Shown: positions 9,801 to 19,994, counted from the first letter of the stretch. The stretch is DNA of 64,000 nt from Ohtaekwangia koreensis (GCF_900167975.1 NZ_FUZU01000001.1:1212580-1276579), one strand, 5' to 3'. Numbers and translations: made by a program. Notes: generated from the letters alone by a model not told the origin.

Positions 9801-9808
9801 TAAGTTTG
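9801..9808 (+). promoter_or_regulatory. Candidate -7 element for the TPR histidine kinase
   Basis: TAAGTTTG matches TAnnTTTG and lies 32 nt before the ATG at 9840. No good -33 TTG is seen at the usual spacing, so support is partial. Confidence 0.35.
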
Positions 9809-9839
9809 ATGGAGATTTCGAACCCGGTACTAAAGAAAC

Positions 9840-11768
9840 ATGCGCAAACTGTCTGCTATATTAATGTTCTTGTTTTTGAGTATACCCTTTGCGCGGGCAC
9901 AATCGGAGTATGTTACGCTTACCGAGGAAATTAAAAATTCTGTTCATGATACTACGAAAGTCAATGTATACATTTCACTTTCGAAGTTTTACTGGAATAG
10001 AAATCCGGATAGTTCTGTAATTGCGGCAGACCACGCCTTGCAATTGGCCAAGAAAATCGGCTTTAGAAAAGGTGTTGCGGTAAGTTATGTTACAAAAGGG
10101 GTAGCACTGATTGGGAAAGGCAAATATCCCGAAGCATTGAAATGTCAGCTCGAAGCTCTCAAGCTTAGCGATTCATTAAAGTTACCGGGACTCACCGGAA
10201 ACTGTTACAACAATATTGGAATAGTATACTCCAATATGGGCAACCATGCCAAAGCCGCCGAGTACTATGAAAAATCATTGGAAATAATGAAGGTGTATGG
10301 TGATGGTCCCATGCTATCACAATTGATCAATATAGGGGATGCACTTGTCAACGACCGTCAATACAGCAAAGCTTTAGAGTATAACTCGCGTGCATTGAAG
10401 ATTATCGAACAGATAAAAGATTCTACGTACAAGCACATCGTTCTCTTTAATATTGGTGATATATACCAGCGGATGGGTGAACATAAGGCGGCACTCAAGT
10501 ATTTACAGGAAGCACTCGATATCTCTATTCGTATTCGTGATATAGACGGTGTCTCCTTTGCCTATAACTCCATGGCTAAAGTATTTTTCGACAAGCATCA
10601 ATTCGATAAAACTATATATTATGGGAAGAAGAGTCTGGAAAACCTGGAGTCAGGTGGTACCCAGGATTTAATATTGGACGCCTATCATATTTTATATACC
10701 GCATATAACGAGCAAAAGAATTTTAAACAATCTCTATATTATCGCAACCAGGAGATTTCGTTGAAGGAAAAAATGTTCAGCATTGAGAAAGAAAGAGAAG
10801 CAAACAATCTACAGGCAGAATATGATCTCCAGAAGAAACAGCATGAAATTGAATTGCTGACACGCGATCGGGAACTGCAGCAAAAAGAAATTGTACGCGC
10901 TACATTCAAGCGAAAAACATATGTGATAGGCCTAGTCTTATTTGCACTGATAAGCGCCTACCTTATTGTTTCTAATAAACGTAAAAGGAAATTCAATGAG
11001 CTTCTCATAGAACGCAACAATGCCATTGTACTTCAGAAGGAAAAAATAAATGAGCAGAATGCTCACCTCGAAAGACTCAACACCGTAAAGAACAGGTTGC
11101 TCTCCATAATCAGTCATGATTTTAGAAGCCCGCTAAACTCTTTGCAGAGCATGGTGGAGTTGATGCGCGATGGTACACTTACCAACGAGGACATCAAGCA
11201 AATAAGTTTGCTGATGAGTGAAAAATTGACAGTAACCGTTCAGCTTGTTGAAAACATGCTTCATTGGGCAAAGAACCAAATGGATGGAATGGTATTATAC
11301 TCAGAACATTTTGATCTGAAAGAAGTAGTAGAGGAGAATGTTCGGTTAGCAAAAGGACAAGCGGAAACAAAACAGGTGAAGATGTTCTCCAAGGTAACAA
11401 CACCTGCTATGGCGTTTGCTGATAAGGCGACCGTTGATATCGTTATCCGGAACCTGATGAACAACGCGATTAAATTTTCACGCGCTGGTGACCAGCTTTC
11501 ACTGTCCGTAGTTGATCAGGAAAAATTTGTAAAAGTCACTGTGAAAGATACTGGTCAAGGTATACCTATAGATCGACAGGCTAAACTTTTTAGTGGTGTA
11601 ACTGGATTTAGTACACCTGGTACATCCAATGAAAAAGGCACCGGCCTCGGGTTAACGCTTTGCAAAGAACTTGTTGAAAAAAATGGAGGGAGAATCTGGG
11701 TTGAAAGCGAACCTGGGAAAGGTAGTTCCTTTATGTTTACAATTCCGCGCGATCGGGTGGAATCTTAG
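9840..11768 (+). CDS. TPR-containing sensor histidine kinase
   Basis: A complete 642-residue protein with a Sec signal peptide (MRKLSAILMFLFLSIPFARA). It has roughly six TPR units over residues 30-310, clearest at GNCYNNIGIVYSNMGNHAKA and FNIGDIYQRMGEHKAALKYL. A coiled coil, a membrane helix at about 359-379 and a second coiled coil follow. HisKA has His426 in IISHDFRSPLNSL; the HATPase has NLMNNAIKFS, DTGQGIPIDRQAKLF and GTGLGLTLCKELVEKNGG. Architecture matches the kinase at the left edge, so the two are probably paralogues. The TPRs should be periplasmic. No response regulator gene lies nearby. It ends with a 4-nt overlap with the convergent lipoprotein gene. Confidence 0.9.
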   Translation: MRKLSAILMFLFLSIPFARAQSEYVTLTEEIKNSVHDTTKVNVYISLSKFYWNRNPDSSVIAADHALQLAKKIGFRKGVAVSYVTKGVALIGKGKYPEALKCQLEALKLSDSLKLPGLTGNCYNNIGIVYSNMGNHAKAAEYYEKSLEIMKVYGDGPMLSQLINIGDALVNDRQYSKALEYNSRALKIIEQIKDSTYKHIVLFNIGDIYQRMGEHKAALKYLQEALDISIRIRDIDGVSFAYNSMAKVFFDKHQFDKTIYYGKKSLENLESGGTQDLILDAYHILYTAYNEQKNFKQSLYYRNQEISLKEKMFSIEKEREANNLQAEYDLQKKQHEIELLTRDRELQQKEIVRATFKRKTYVIGLVLFALISAYLIVSNKRKRKFNELLIERNNAIVLQKEKINEQNAHLERLNTVKNRLLSIISHDFRSPLNSLQSMVELMRDGTLTNEDIKQISLLMSEKLTVTVQLVENMLHWAKNQMDGMVLYSEHFDLKEVVEENVRLAKGQAETKQVKMFSKVTTPAMAFADKATVDIVIRNLMNNAIKFSRAGDQLSLSVVDQEKFVKVTVKDTGQGIPIDRQAKLFSGVTGFSTPGTSNEKGTGLGLTLCKELVEKNGGRIWVESEPGKGSSFMFTIPRDRVES

Positions 11769-12163
11769 TCTTCATGCACTTTTGAAAGATACCGGATCTC
11801 GTAACGATCTTGCCTCTTCTCATTAAACAGTGGTGTCTTCTTCTTTTGCAATGCAAGCTGCTCATCCGATATAGATAATACAGTAAATTTTTCAACGATC
11901 CTGCTCTTATTATCAGTATACGTTAAGGTATCTTGTTTTAGTTCATAAAAAAGATATCTGAATTCTTTATCTAATGTCATTCGTAAACGCCCATCCGGTT
12001 GAAAGTGATATATAATTTCAGGATCACTTCCGTAGGTCATCAAACCATAGCCATTATAGTAATTGTATACAGAATCGATTTTCCATGCAGCCTGCAGATC
12101 AGTAAGGTCCTTCTCTGCGCAAGCGAATAATAACAGAAAGCCAAGTAGTGGTAAAGCGCGCAT
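11765..12163 (-). CDS. Small lipoprotein of unknown function
   Basis: A 132-residue protein with a lipobox (LLLFACAEKD, Cys15). The mature part is beta-rich with alternating polar and aromatic residues (GRLRMTLDKEFRYLFYELKQ, TLTYTDNKSRIVEKF). This resembles the lipocalin-like small lipoproteins common in Bacteroidota, although I cannot assign a family. The stop codon shares TTAG with the convergent kinase stop. It lies beyond the terminator of the SusD gene, so it is expressed separately from that operon. Confidence 0.6.
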   Translation of the reverse strand: MRALPLLGFLLLFACAEKDLTDLQAAWKIDSVYNYYNGYGLMTYGSDPEIIYHFQPDGRLRMTLDKEFRYLFYELKQDTLTYTDNKSRIVEKFTVLSISDEQLALQKKKTPLFNEKRQDRYEIRYLSKVHED

Positions 12164-12191
12164 ACAGCTGAATATATATACTATAAAAAAA

Positions 12192-12218
12192 GTTAGCGCA
12201 GCTATTCACTGCGCTAAC
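12192..12218 (-). terminator. Rho-independent terminator of the sigma-FecR-SusC-SusD operon
   Basis: A perfect 10-bp stem (GTTAGCGCAG 12192-12201 and CTGCGCTAAC 12209-12218) with a 7-nt loop is followed on the minus strand by a run of seven T residues. It begins 15 nt after the SusD stop codon. This is a textbook intrinsic terminator. Confidence 0.88.
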
Positions 12219-12232
12219 CAGATTATCGAGGA

Positions 12233-13675
12233 TCAATAATTACTATTCTGAATTAATACACCTTCACTAAGATCGACTTCTTTTTGTGGAAGTGGGAAGT
12301 AATAATGTTTGGGTCGCACAAAAGTTCTTTTTGGTTTATGTACGCCACGGTCAATGCCGTAATGTGCTACTATATCAATAATGCCTGCTTTATCCCATCG
12401 CATGAGGTCTTGATGGCGTTCGTTTTCTCCTGCAAGTTCTACACGTCTCTCGTGTATAATGTTGGTTATGGTAGCATTTGTTTTTTTCGTTAAACCTGCC
12501 CTGGTACGAACAGCATTCAACTCTTCATCACCATTTTGTCCAGAGCGAATTTTAGCTTCTGCCACTAACAAATATACATCCGCAGAGCGTAGCATAGGAG
12601 CATTAAGGCTTTGATCCATATCTCCTACATCTGTGAAGTTGGAATATTTTTTAAAAGCATAACCCGTCACGCGAGTATCCGATGCAGCGAATGTTACAAT
12701 TCCCTTAGAACCAAGATCAACTTTATCACCTGGCCTGAAAATAGAATAAACGAGTCTAGGGTCATCTACTTCAAATTCATCAACCAAATCCTGTACGGGC
12801 TCATGAAAGCCCCAGCCACCAAGCCCGCCAGGTGTGTGATACCATGCCGGAGAATTATCTGTTGTCCAGTTGGCCACGTATTGAAGTCCATAAAGTACTT
12901 CCGGATTATTTTCTGTAGCAACCATAAAGTTTTCATCAAAACTGTCAGCAAGCTTGTACGCTTCATTTGTTATTACTTTCATGCCAGCCTCAATCGCTTT
13001 GTCCCACTGTTCTTCATATACATATAGTTTTGCAAGAAAACCATAGGCCGCACCTTGCGTTACTCTTCCCACATTTTCTCCTGTATGGGAAACCGGTAAA
13101 TTTTCAGCTGCTTTAATAAAATCAGATTCGGCCTGTGCCCGAACTTCTTCTAATGTTGATTTCGGTTTGTTAAATGTATTCGCTATCACATCCTCTTCCA
13201 CGATGATAGGTACTTCACCATAGATGAGAGAAAGCCTCCAGTATACAAAGCCTCTCAGGAAGTAAGCTTCACCGAGACTACGTTTGCGAAGTGAGTCAGC
13301 CATTTCAACTTTAGGTGCATTAATAAGTAATGCATTGGCACGTGAGATAACTTCATATTTGGTAGACCATGTATTGAATATATGGTTGTTAAATGGATCG
13401 AATTGAAAATCCTCAAGTGGAAGTTCCTGGGCGTGATCGCCAGCGGGGTGCATATCATCCGAGCAATTGTCAAAAACATATTCAGTATGTGCAAATCCAT
13501 CTTCATTTAACAAGGGAGCATAGATAGCATTCACAGCAGAGATCACATCCTCTCCATTGCGCCAGAAATCATCTGAAGTGTTTTGCCCATAAGGAGTTGA
13601 TTCCAATAAATCGCTATCGCAGCTTGTTATTATAGTTAAGATGCTTAATCCAACGACTCCAATTATTTTTTTCAT
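12233..13675 (-). CDS. SusD/RagB family outer-membrane lipoprotein
   Basis: About 480 residues from the ATG at 13675, which gives a compact lipoprotein signal (MKKIIGVVGL...ITSC, Cys19 of that frame); an ATG four codons upstream is possible. SusD hallmarks are GQNTSDDFWRNGEDVISAVN near the N terminus, AYFLRGFVYWRLSLIYGEVPII, repeated TPR helices, and the C-terminal block ELNAVRTRAGL, IIHERRVELAGENERHQDLMRW, HYYFPLPQKE. This is the RagB-type form. It forms the ligand-binding lid on the SusC barrel encoded 19 nt upstream. The substrate is not readable from sequence; the linked inositol oxygenase is the only clue. Confidence 0.93.
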   Translation of the reverse strand: MKKIIGVVGLSILTIITSCDSDLLESTPYGQNTSDDFWRNGEDVISAVNAIYAPLLNEDGFAHTEYVFDNCSDDMHPAGDHAQELPLEDFQFDPFNNHIFNTWSTKYEVISRANALLINAPKVEMADSLRKRSLGEAYFLRGFVYWRLSLIYGEVPIIVEEDVIANTFNKPKSTLEEVRAQAESDFIKAAENLPVSHTGENVGRVTQGAAYGFLAKLYVYEEQWDKAIEAGMKVITNEAYKLADSFDENFMVATENNPEVLYGLQYVANWTTDNSPAWYHTPGGLGGWGFHEPVQDLVDEFEVDDPRLVYSIFRPGDKVDLGSKGIVTFAASDTRVTGYAFKKYSNFTDVGDMDQSLNAPMLRSADVYLLVAEAKIRSGQNGDEELNAVRTRAGLTKKTNATITNIIHERRVELAGENERHQDLMRWDKAGIIDIVAHYGIDRGVHKPKRTFVRPKHYYFPLPQKEVDLSEGVLIQNSNY

Positions 13676-13706
13676 AAATAATGTCATTTCTAAAATGCGT
13701 TATGGG

Positions 13707-16700
13707 TTAGAAAGAAATAGTGGCACCTATAGTAACTGTACGGGACTGTGGATACTGCGCATAGTCAATATTTTGTTGTGCATATTGTACCTGCGAGCGG
13801 TTGCCCCCTGCATATCCAAGTTCGGGATCCATTCCTGAGTAACCTGTTATTGTAAATATATTCTGTCCGGTTACATATACTCTGAACTGCGACATGCGTA
13901 GGAAATCTATAACCCTTTTAGGAAGTGTATATCCAAGTGTTACATTTTTTAATCGTAAAAAGTCGCCACTTTCAACAAACATATCCGATGTTCTGTAGTT
14001 GTTGTTTTTATCTTCGAAGCTAAGTCTTGGAATTGAGTTACTGGTTCCTGCCTCTGTCCAACGTCCCGTAGCCTCCTTGTATAAATTGAAGTTATAAAAG
14101 GCATTTAACCCCTGCATGCGATCACCGTTGTATATATATACACCACCAACACCAAGAAAGAAAATAGTAAGATCAAAGCCTTTATATGCAATGTTAGCGT
14201 TTAAGCCATAGGTTACTTTCGGCTGAGAGTTCCCAATATTTGTTCGGTCGTTATTGTTTACTATACCATCTCCAGTGAGATCAAGAAAACGGACATCTCC
14301 AGGTTTAATGTTTGTACGCCTGCTATCATTTGTAACGTTCGGGTCGCTGTCAATCTCTGATTGATTCTGGTATAGTCCGTTGGTCTCCCATCCATAGAAG
14401 CTTACAAAAGGATCTCCTACATATGTTCTAGTGATCTCTTGTTCGCTGCGGCCATACGTTTGTCCACCAAGAAAACTTCCAGGAGTTAATACTTTCATTA
14501 TCTTGTTTTTGATAAAGGTGGCGTTACCACTTACTGTAAAAGTTATACCATTGATGGCTTTACGATACGAAAGTTCAAGTTCCAGACCTTGATTTCGTAG
14601 CTGTCCTGCATTTTGATCAGGGATCGTTGCACTTCCCAACGTACCGAGAGTAGGCGGTGTAAGAAGCATCTTTTTAGTATCCTTAATAAAGTAATTAGCA
14701 GAGAGTAAAATTGAGTTTTCAAGGATGCCTGCATCCAATCCAAAGTTTGTCATTTCAGCAGTTTCCCAGCCTATATTCACGTTAGGAATAGAGGATTGTG
14801 CTACGCCTGTAACTTCATTTTCACCAAATGAATAACGATACGATGAATTGAGCAAAGCAAGGTATTGGAGGCGATCCACATTTTGATTACCAAGGTGTCC
14901 CCATCCCCCGGTGAGTTTCAGATTGCTGAATATTGGTAATGCGCTTTGAAAGAAATTTTCTTCAGAAATTCTCCAGCCAGCTGAAAAGGCGGGGAAGTAA
15001 CCCCACTTATTACCTTCTGCAAATTTAGAAGAACCATCTGCGCGGAAAGTGACAGTTAACAGGTAGCGATCTTTAAATGTATAGTTAGCTCTTCCAAACC
15101 AGGATTGGAGTGCGTCATAACTACGTCTTCCATCTTCTCCGGTCGTTCCTCCAATAGCAGTCACAGTTCCTGCATAGCGCATATAGCGCAAATCAGGATC
15201 TTCACTGGAGAAATCCATACCGCGTTGCGCAGAGTATATATCGTTAAATGTTTGCGATGTATAGCCGGTAACCAGACCTATTGAATGGCTCCCAAACTGT
15301 TTATCGTATGATAAGAAATATTCCTGTAGGAAGGCCCAGTTCTTGTCATTGCTGAGGGTGAGGAAGTTATTATTTGTCGTGCGGTACTGATCCGTTATTT
15401 TAACTTCAAAATTTCTCGTACTGGTATAGGTAGCATCTATAGCAAGATTGGCTTTTGCCTTTAGACCTTTGAGTATTTCGTACTCTCCTGTAATGCTTCC
15501 TAAGACACGATTTCGGCTGTTGTTTTTATCTTGTGTGTCTACTGTATAGATCGGGTTGTTGATATCACCGAATGCGCCACCAGGTACTTGACTCGTGCTA
15601 TATGAACCATCTGCATTTTTAACCGGTAATCCTGGGTGAAAACGAATCGCACTCCATAGTAAACCATCCTGTGCAGACGTTGTATTAGGAGCATTATCAT
15701 TTGCATTGGTGAATTGAAGACTTTGTCCGATTTTAAATTTTTCACTTAGCTGATGATCGGAGTTGATACGAAAAGTATAGCGTTTATAGTATGATTGGCC
15801 TATCATACCTTTCTCATTATAGTATCCACCGGACATTGCGAATGAAGAATATTTGCCACCACCTCGAATGGATACATCAATGTTATTAGTTGTACCATCT
15901 TTTAGCAGTTCTTTCTGCCAGTCTGTTTTTTGAGTATGGTACAGAGTATCAAGCCATATGCCAGGTATATCTAGCCCATCATTGGTATATGCCTCTTGTT
16001 TCAATGTTGTTAAAGTAGGTGCATCGAGCACATCAATTGTTTTAATGCGTTTGGAAACACCGCTATATGCATTAACGGTAAGTTTTAATTTCTCGTCTAG
16101 TTTACCACGCTTCGTTGTTACCAGCACAACACCATTCGCGGCACGTGTACCATATATAGCAGAAGCCGATGCATCTTTCAAAACATCGATCGATTGTATA
16201 TCATTTGGATTTACATCATTCATGCTACCAGCAGGTACACCGTCAATAACAATTAATGGATCTGCATTCCCAACGGTTCCCAATCCGCGAATGCGTATAG
16301 AACCTGCGTTGCCGGGAGCTCCACCGTTCCGTACAATGTTTACCCCTGCAGCACGTCCTTGCAATGCTTGTTGTGCACCGCCGGAAGGTATATTTTCGAT
16401 ATCTGAACCTTTAATAGCAGACACAGCACCCGTAACATCTTTTTTCTCTTGCGTTCCATAACCAACCACAACAACTTCACTCAATGTTTGAGAATCAGAT
16501 ATTAACGTTATTTCCAATGAAGTCCGACTGTTTACGGGAACCTCCTGTGTTATAAACCCGATGAAACTGAATACAAGTATAGATTCATTCGAAGGAACAG
16601 CTAATGTGAATTCACCGTTGCCGTCTGTTACTGTACCTTCGGTGGATCCTTTTACAATTATATTTACTCCGGGCAACGGAGTGCCGGTGTCTTCTTTTAC

Positions 16701-17195
16701 CGTTCCTTTAACTATGATTTCCTGTTGAAGAATGCCGGTATATATAAAGTCCTTCGAAGGTTGTACCAACATGGCAGAAGCTCCACCGGATGAGGTTGTG
16801 ATCGGACTGACATGTAATTCACTAACAGGTGGAATCAAAGTAATTTGTTTTTTCCTGATTTTATAGGTGAGATTTGTACCCTCCAATATCTGGTTCAGGA
16901 TCTCTTCTATATGCTCACTTTTTATAGTGATCGTTACCGTCTTGTTGATCGTTTTCAAACGGCTGTCATTTACAACAAAGTGATAGTCTGTCTGACGTTC
17001 AATTTCCCGAAGAGCCATCTTTAGAGAAGCATCTTTCAGATTCAGTTCAATCAACGTTGTTGATTGATGCGCATCGTTTGCCTGCATGTCTTTCGGGAGA
17101 AAGAGTAGCAACAAACACATAAGCCACAAAGGCCCTGGCGAAATCCATCGCCTGCCTTTCGGGAGGAATGTGTGTAAGCAGTAAATAATTCTCAT
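13707..17195 (-). CDS. SusC/RagA TonB-linked outer-membrane transporter with STN domain
   Basis: A 1,162-residue TonB-dependent transporter. An N-terminal signal is followed by a secretin/TonB short N-terminal domain (about 45-120, LKMALREIERQTDYHFVVND), which in this class contacts FecR to signal substrate occupancy. A carboxypeptidase-regulatory-like beta domain follows (VKGTVKEDTGTPLPGVNI), then the TonB-box region with SusC signature LSEVVVVGYGTQEKKDVTGA, the plug (GRAAGVNIVRNGGAPGNAG) and a C-terminal 22-strand barrel ending in ISF. It is expected to import a ligand with its SusD partner and, through STN, to activate the upstream FecR/sigma pair. Confidence 0.95.
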   Translation of the reverse strand: MRIIYCLHTFLPKGRRWISPGPLWLMCLLLLFLPKDMQANDAHQSTTLIELNLKDASLKMALREIERQTDYHFVVNDSRLKTINKTVTITIKSEHIEEILNQILEGTNLTYKIRKKQITLIPPVSELHVSPITTSSGGASAMLVQPSKDFIYTGILQQEIIVKGTVKEDTGTPLPGVNIIVKGSTEGTVTDGNGEFTLAVPSNESILVFSFIGFITQEVPVNSRTSLEITLISDSQTLSEVVVVGYGTQEKKDVTGAVSAIKGSDIENIPSGGAQQALQGRAAGVNIVRNGGAPGNAGSIRIRGLGTVGNADPLIVIDGVPAGSMNDVNPNDIQSIDVLKDASASAIYGTRAANGVVLVTTKRGKLDEKLKLTVNAYSGVSKRIKTIDVLDAPTLTTLKQEAYTNDGLDIPGIWLDTLYHTQKTDWQKELLKDGTTNNIDVSIRGGGKYSSFAMSGGYYNEKGMIGQSYYKRYTFRINSDHQLSEKFKIGQSLQFTNANDNAPNTTSAQDGLLWSAIRFHPGLPVKNADGSYSTSQVPGGAFGDINNPIYTVDTQDKNNSRNRVLGSITGEYEILKGLKAKANLAIDATYTSTRNFEVKITDQYRTTNNNFLTLSNDKNWAFLQEYFLSYDKQFGSHSIGLVTGYTSQTFNDIYSAQRGMDFSSEDPDLRYMRYAGTVTAIGGTTGEDGRRSYDALQSWFGRANYTFKDRYLLTVTFRADGSSKFAEGNKWGYFPAFSAGWRISEENFFQSALPIFSNLKLTGGWGHLGNQNVDRLQYLALLNSSYRYSFGENEVTGVAQSSIPNVNIGWETAEMTNFGLDAGILENSILLSANYFIKDTKKMLLTPPTLGTLGSATIPDQNAGQLRNQGLELELSYRKAINGITFTVSGNATFIKNKIMKVLTPGSFLGGQTYGRSEQEITRTYVGDPFVSFYGWETNGLYQNQSEIDSDPNVTNDSRRTNIKPGDVRFLDLTGDGIVNNNDRTNIGNSQPKVTYGLNANIAYKGFDLTIFFLGVGGVYIYNGDRMQGLNAFYNFNLYKEATGRWTEAGTSNSIPRLSFEDKNNNYRTSDMFVESGDFLRLKNVTLGYTLPKRVIDFLRMSQFRVYVTGQNIFTITGYSGMDPELGYAGGNRSQVQYAQQNIDYAQYPQSRTVTIGATISF

Positions 17196-17230
17196 TGTAT
17201 AAGGGTTAGTTTAGTGATTGTATACTGCGA

Positions 17231-18247
17231 TCATTCGAACATGATGATCTCATTCTTTTCCTTTTTGATTTTCAGTCTCGATGAAAGCTGAATGAAGTCT
17301 AATACTTCATCTATATTCTCCTGCTCAATCGTCATACTGATCCGTTCGCGTTTGGCAAGTCTGCTGTCGATTGTAATTTTTACCCGGAACCTGTTTTCCA
17401 GTTTAGATATAATATCCTCCAGAGGAGTGTTGTCGAATACAAGTTTCTCTTCCTTCCAGGCTGAGAAGTTTGAGGGATCTACTCTTTTGAGTGTAACAGC
17501 TTTTTGTTCCGTATCCAGAATAACCTGGTCACCGGGAGTCATGGTATATATATTGTTTTTACCTTCTACCTGTAACTCTACCTTACCTTCTTCTAATGTT
17601 GTTTTAACGGTGGGTACGTTGTTGAATGCTTCAACATTAAAGCGCGTACCTTTTACTTTTATAAAGAAGTTATCGGTTCTGACGGTAAAGGGTTTACTCC
17701 CTTTTTTTACATCGAAAAATGCTTCGCCTTTTAATACCACATCGCGTGAAGCGCTTCCAAACTCTGAGGGATATTCTAATGTGCTGTTTACATTCAGCCA
17801 AACGATAGAGCTGTCGGGTAAAAGAACGCGCGTGTTATTCCCAATCGCAGTATATACCCGTGTGCCCGGATGAAGTATATTTTCGGTTGGAAGATTATAT
17901 ACCACCAGAAAACCCGATACAATCAATAGACAAACTGATGCTGCAATTTTAAGTGTAGTATATATAGTGCGGCTTCTATTGGAAGAAAGTGCGTGTGTTA
18001 AGGTTTTGTTAATTTCTGTAGATTCAGAAAGTTTTTTCCAGGCGTCATCTGTCTTTTGGTGATTAACGCGGTTAACCGTTACGGAGCTTTGAAAAGCGGT
18101 ATTCAGTTCGTCAAAATACTCACGGTTTGTTTTATTCTCTTTTAACCATGTTAGCAAGGTTGCCGCTTCATCTTCGGAAGCATTCCCCTCCAGGAAGCGA
18201 AGAATGATTTCCTGTATGTTCTGCGGAATATTATCGGGTGACGTCAT
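17231..18247 (-). CDS. FecR-family anti-sigma/sigma regulator
   Basis: A 338-residue single-pass inner-membrane protein. The cytoplasmic N-terminal segment (about 1-90, LEGNASEDEAATLLTWLKEN) should bind the ECF sigma factor. A membrane helix lies at about 98-117. The periplasmic FecR domain (LPDSSIVWLNVNSTLEYPSEF, GEAFFDVKKGSKPFTVRT, VKGTRFNVEAF) is followed by a C-terminal DUF4974-like domain (DNTPLEDIISKLENRFRVKI) that is expected to contact the SusC STN domain. It lies between its sigma gene and SusC, the canonical order. Confidence 0.93.
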   Translation of the reverse strand: MTSPDNIPQNIQEIILRFLEGNASEDEAATLLTWLKENKTNREYFDELNTAFQSSVTVNRVNHQKTDDAWKKLSESTEINKTLTHALSSNRSRTIYTTLKIAASVCLLIVSGFLVVYNLPTENILHPGTRVYTAIGNNTRVLLPDSSIVWLNVNSTLEYPSEFGSASRDVVLKGEAFFDVKKGSKPFTVRTDNFFIKVKGTRFNVEAFNNVPTVKTTLEEGKVELQVEGKNNIYTMTPGDQVILDTEQKAVTLKRVDPSNFSAWKEEKLVFDNTPLEDIISKLENRFRVKITIDSRLAKRERISMTIEQENIDEVLDFIQLSSRLKIKKEKNEIIMFE

Positions 18248-18353
18248 GTATATAATACAGACACTCGCAACGCCACCCTTACAGAAAGAAGAAATAAAAG
18301 TTGAAACGGAGATTTAGTAAACCAACATGATCAGTAAATGCAAATCGCCAGGC

Positions 18354-18944
18354 TTAGTTAAACAGGCACACACACACTAGGAGTAGTGAAATGAGATGCT
18401 CTTTTAGCTGCAGCCTTAATTTAGAGAGGGCCCGCGACATTTGTGTTTCTACAGTTTTAATGGAGATGTTGAGACGTGAAGCGATCTCCTGGTATTTTAA
18501 TCCTTCAAAACGACTGAGCTCAAAAATCTTTCGACACTCCTGGGGCAAGTATTCCAGTGCCCGGTTGAAATCTTTTTCAAGGTCTTTGGCGAGAAGTGCA
18601 TGATATGAATTTATATTATCCGTTTGCTCCTGCACATACAGATAACACAGCAGCTCTGCATGCTTGGTGCGATTCTTTTTAGCTTCCAGTAAATTGAGAC
18701 AGCGATTTTTAACCGATGTGAATAAGTATGCACTTAGGGATTGACGTTCATCCAGCCGGTCGCGATGCTTCCATATAGTATAAAAGAGTTCCTGCACAAT
18801 TTCTTCTGAATCATCAGAGTCGTGCAGGAACTTTTGTGCATATGCATATAAACGTGGATATAGTCTTCTGAAAAGTAATTCAAGACTACGCGGGTCGCCA
18901 CGTTTAATGTTTTTTATCAATTCAAAATCTTCTACCTCGGGCAT
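18354..18944 (-). CDS. ECF RNA polymerase sigma factor
   Basis: About 196 residues from the ATG at 18944; a GTG one codon earlier is also possible. Region 2 is visible at [20 protein letters not shown] and [19 protein letters not shown]. Region 4 is [20 protein letters not shown] followed by the helix-turn-helix [23 protein letters not shown]. It is the Bacteroidota SusCD-associated type. The extreme C terminus is hydrophobic ([14 protein letters not shown]), an odd but possibly harmless tail. It heads the FecR-SusC-SusD set and lies 62 nt downstream of the inositol oxygenase gene on the same strand, with no terminator between them. Confidence 0.93.
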   Translation of the reverse strand: MPEVEDFELIKNIKRGDPRSLELLFRRLYPRLYAYAQKFLHDSDDSEEIVQELFYTIWKHRDRLDERQSLSAYLFTSVKNRCLNLLEAKKNRTKHAELLCYLYVQEQTDNINSYHALLAKDLEKDFNRALEYLPQECRKIFELSRFEGLKYQEIASRLNISIKTVETQMSRALSKLRLQLKEHLISLLLVCVCLFN

Positions 18945-19009
18945 CACAGGGCAGTTGTTTGGTATATTAAAACTTCAGATGCACCTATCGGGTAAAATTC
19001 AAAAGACTT

Positions 19010-19882
19010 TTAAAACTTGAGTGTAGCGGGTAAATATTTAGTTACTAAACTTTCATAGTAAGGACGCAATTCTTTCCAATCCGGAGGGGTAGGATTTTTT
19101 GAGTACAGATCATACGGATTAAAAAGCTTTACCCATTCGAACATCTTGGCGTCATGCTCATCCATTAAATGTTCGTATGCATGTTCGCGATGTTGTGCGT
19201 AGAAGGAGTGATAACGCAACATATATAGCCCCGATTCAGGGAGATGATCTTTCATCATGTGGTATACATATTCATCGTGTCCCCACGACATGTGCACATT
19301 CCGCAAGCCACAGTTTGGCTCATATATACCATACTTTGTATTATACCTCTCGTTGTGATGATCCGGATTTGCATCAAAGAATTCAGGGAATACAATCTTA
19401 TCTGAATGTGCGCAACCTACTGGGAACGTATCCCCGACTACTGCCCACTGTGGTTCGCCAAAGAGGCAAAGCACTTTACCCATATCGTGAATCAGTCCAA
19501 CAAGTACCATCCAGTCTGGATGCCCATCTCTGCGGATAGCTTCCGAAGTTTGAAGTAAATGCTGCATCTGGTCGAGATCAGTATCGGGATCAGAATCATC
19601 TACAAGTTGATTGAGAAAATCGAAAGCTGCCCATATCGGCATTTCCTTCTTATCGAAGCGGAGAAAATTATTTCGTTTCTCTAAAACAAAATCGTAGGTC
19701 TGATACGTGTGATTCAGTTTGTAAAATTCCCGTACCGTATCACGTTGAGGTGTTTCATAATTGCGATATTCGGTAACAGCTTTCTGATCAGCAATAGACT
19801 CGGGATCAGGATATCTGCGCAACAAATCATCTTCCCATTCATCCAGATTTGTCAACGGATTGGTTTCAGTTTGCGGCTTCAT
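19010..19882 (-). CDS. myo-Inositol oxygenase
   Basis: A 290-residue cytoplasmic enzyme matching the MIOX family along its length. MIOX uses a di-iron centre and O2 to cleave myo-inositol to D-glucuronate. All six iron ligands expected from the animal enzyme are present: His108 (MQHLLQTSEAIR), His132 and Asp133 (GLIHDMGK), His202 (MSWGHDEYVY), His225 (RYHSFYAQH) and Asp258 (NPYDLYSK). Other family signatures are NQLVDDSDPDTD and GDTFPVGC. It is divergent from a LacI-type regulator across a gap holding an operator-like palindrome and precedes a sigma/FecR/SusCD set. No glucuronate pathway genes are in the window. Confidence 0.93.
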   Translation of the reverse strand: MKPQTETNPLTNLDEWEDDLLRRYPDPESIADQKAVTEYRNYETPQRDTVREFYKLNHTYQTYDFVLEKRNNFLRFDKKEMPIWAAFDFLNQLVDDSDPDTDLDQMQHLLQTSEAIRRDGHPDWMVLVGLIHDMGKVLCLFGEPQWAVVGDTFPVGCAHSDKIVFPEFFDANPDHHNERYNTKYGIYEPNCGLRNVHMSWGHDEYVYHMMKDHLPESGLYMLRYHSFYAQHREHAYEHLMDEHDAKMFEWVKLFNPYDLYSKNPTPPDWKELRPYYESLVTKYLPATLKF

Positions 19883-19994
19883 AAATTGATTTGTTTAAAT
19901 TTATAGGAAAGCTAATTATTGCATCCTGGTAGGATACACGTACCGAACTTGGTAAATAATATCTGCACCATCAATGTTTTACGAATGGTTATTT

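Noticed and set aside
15958-16461. 167-codon plus-strand frame inside SusC
   Set aside because: It is an antisense shadow of the conserved plug region of the SusC gene, with no independent features.
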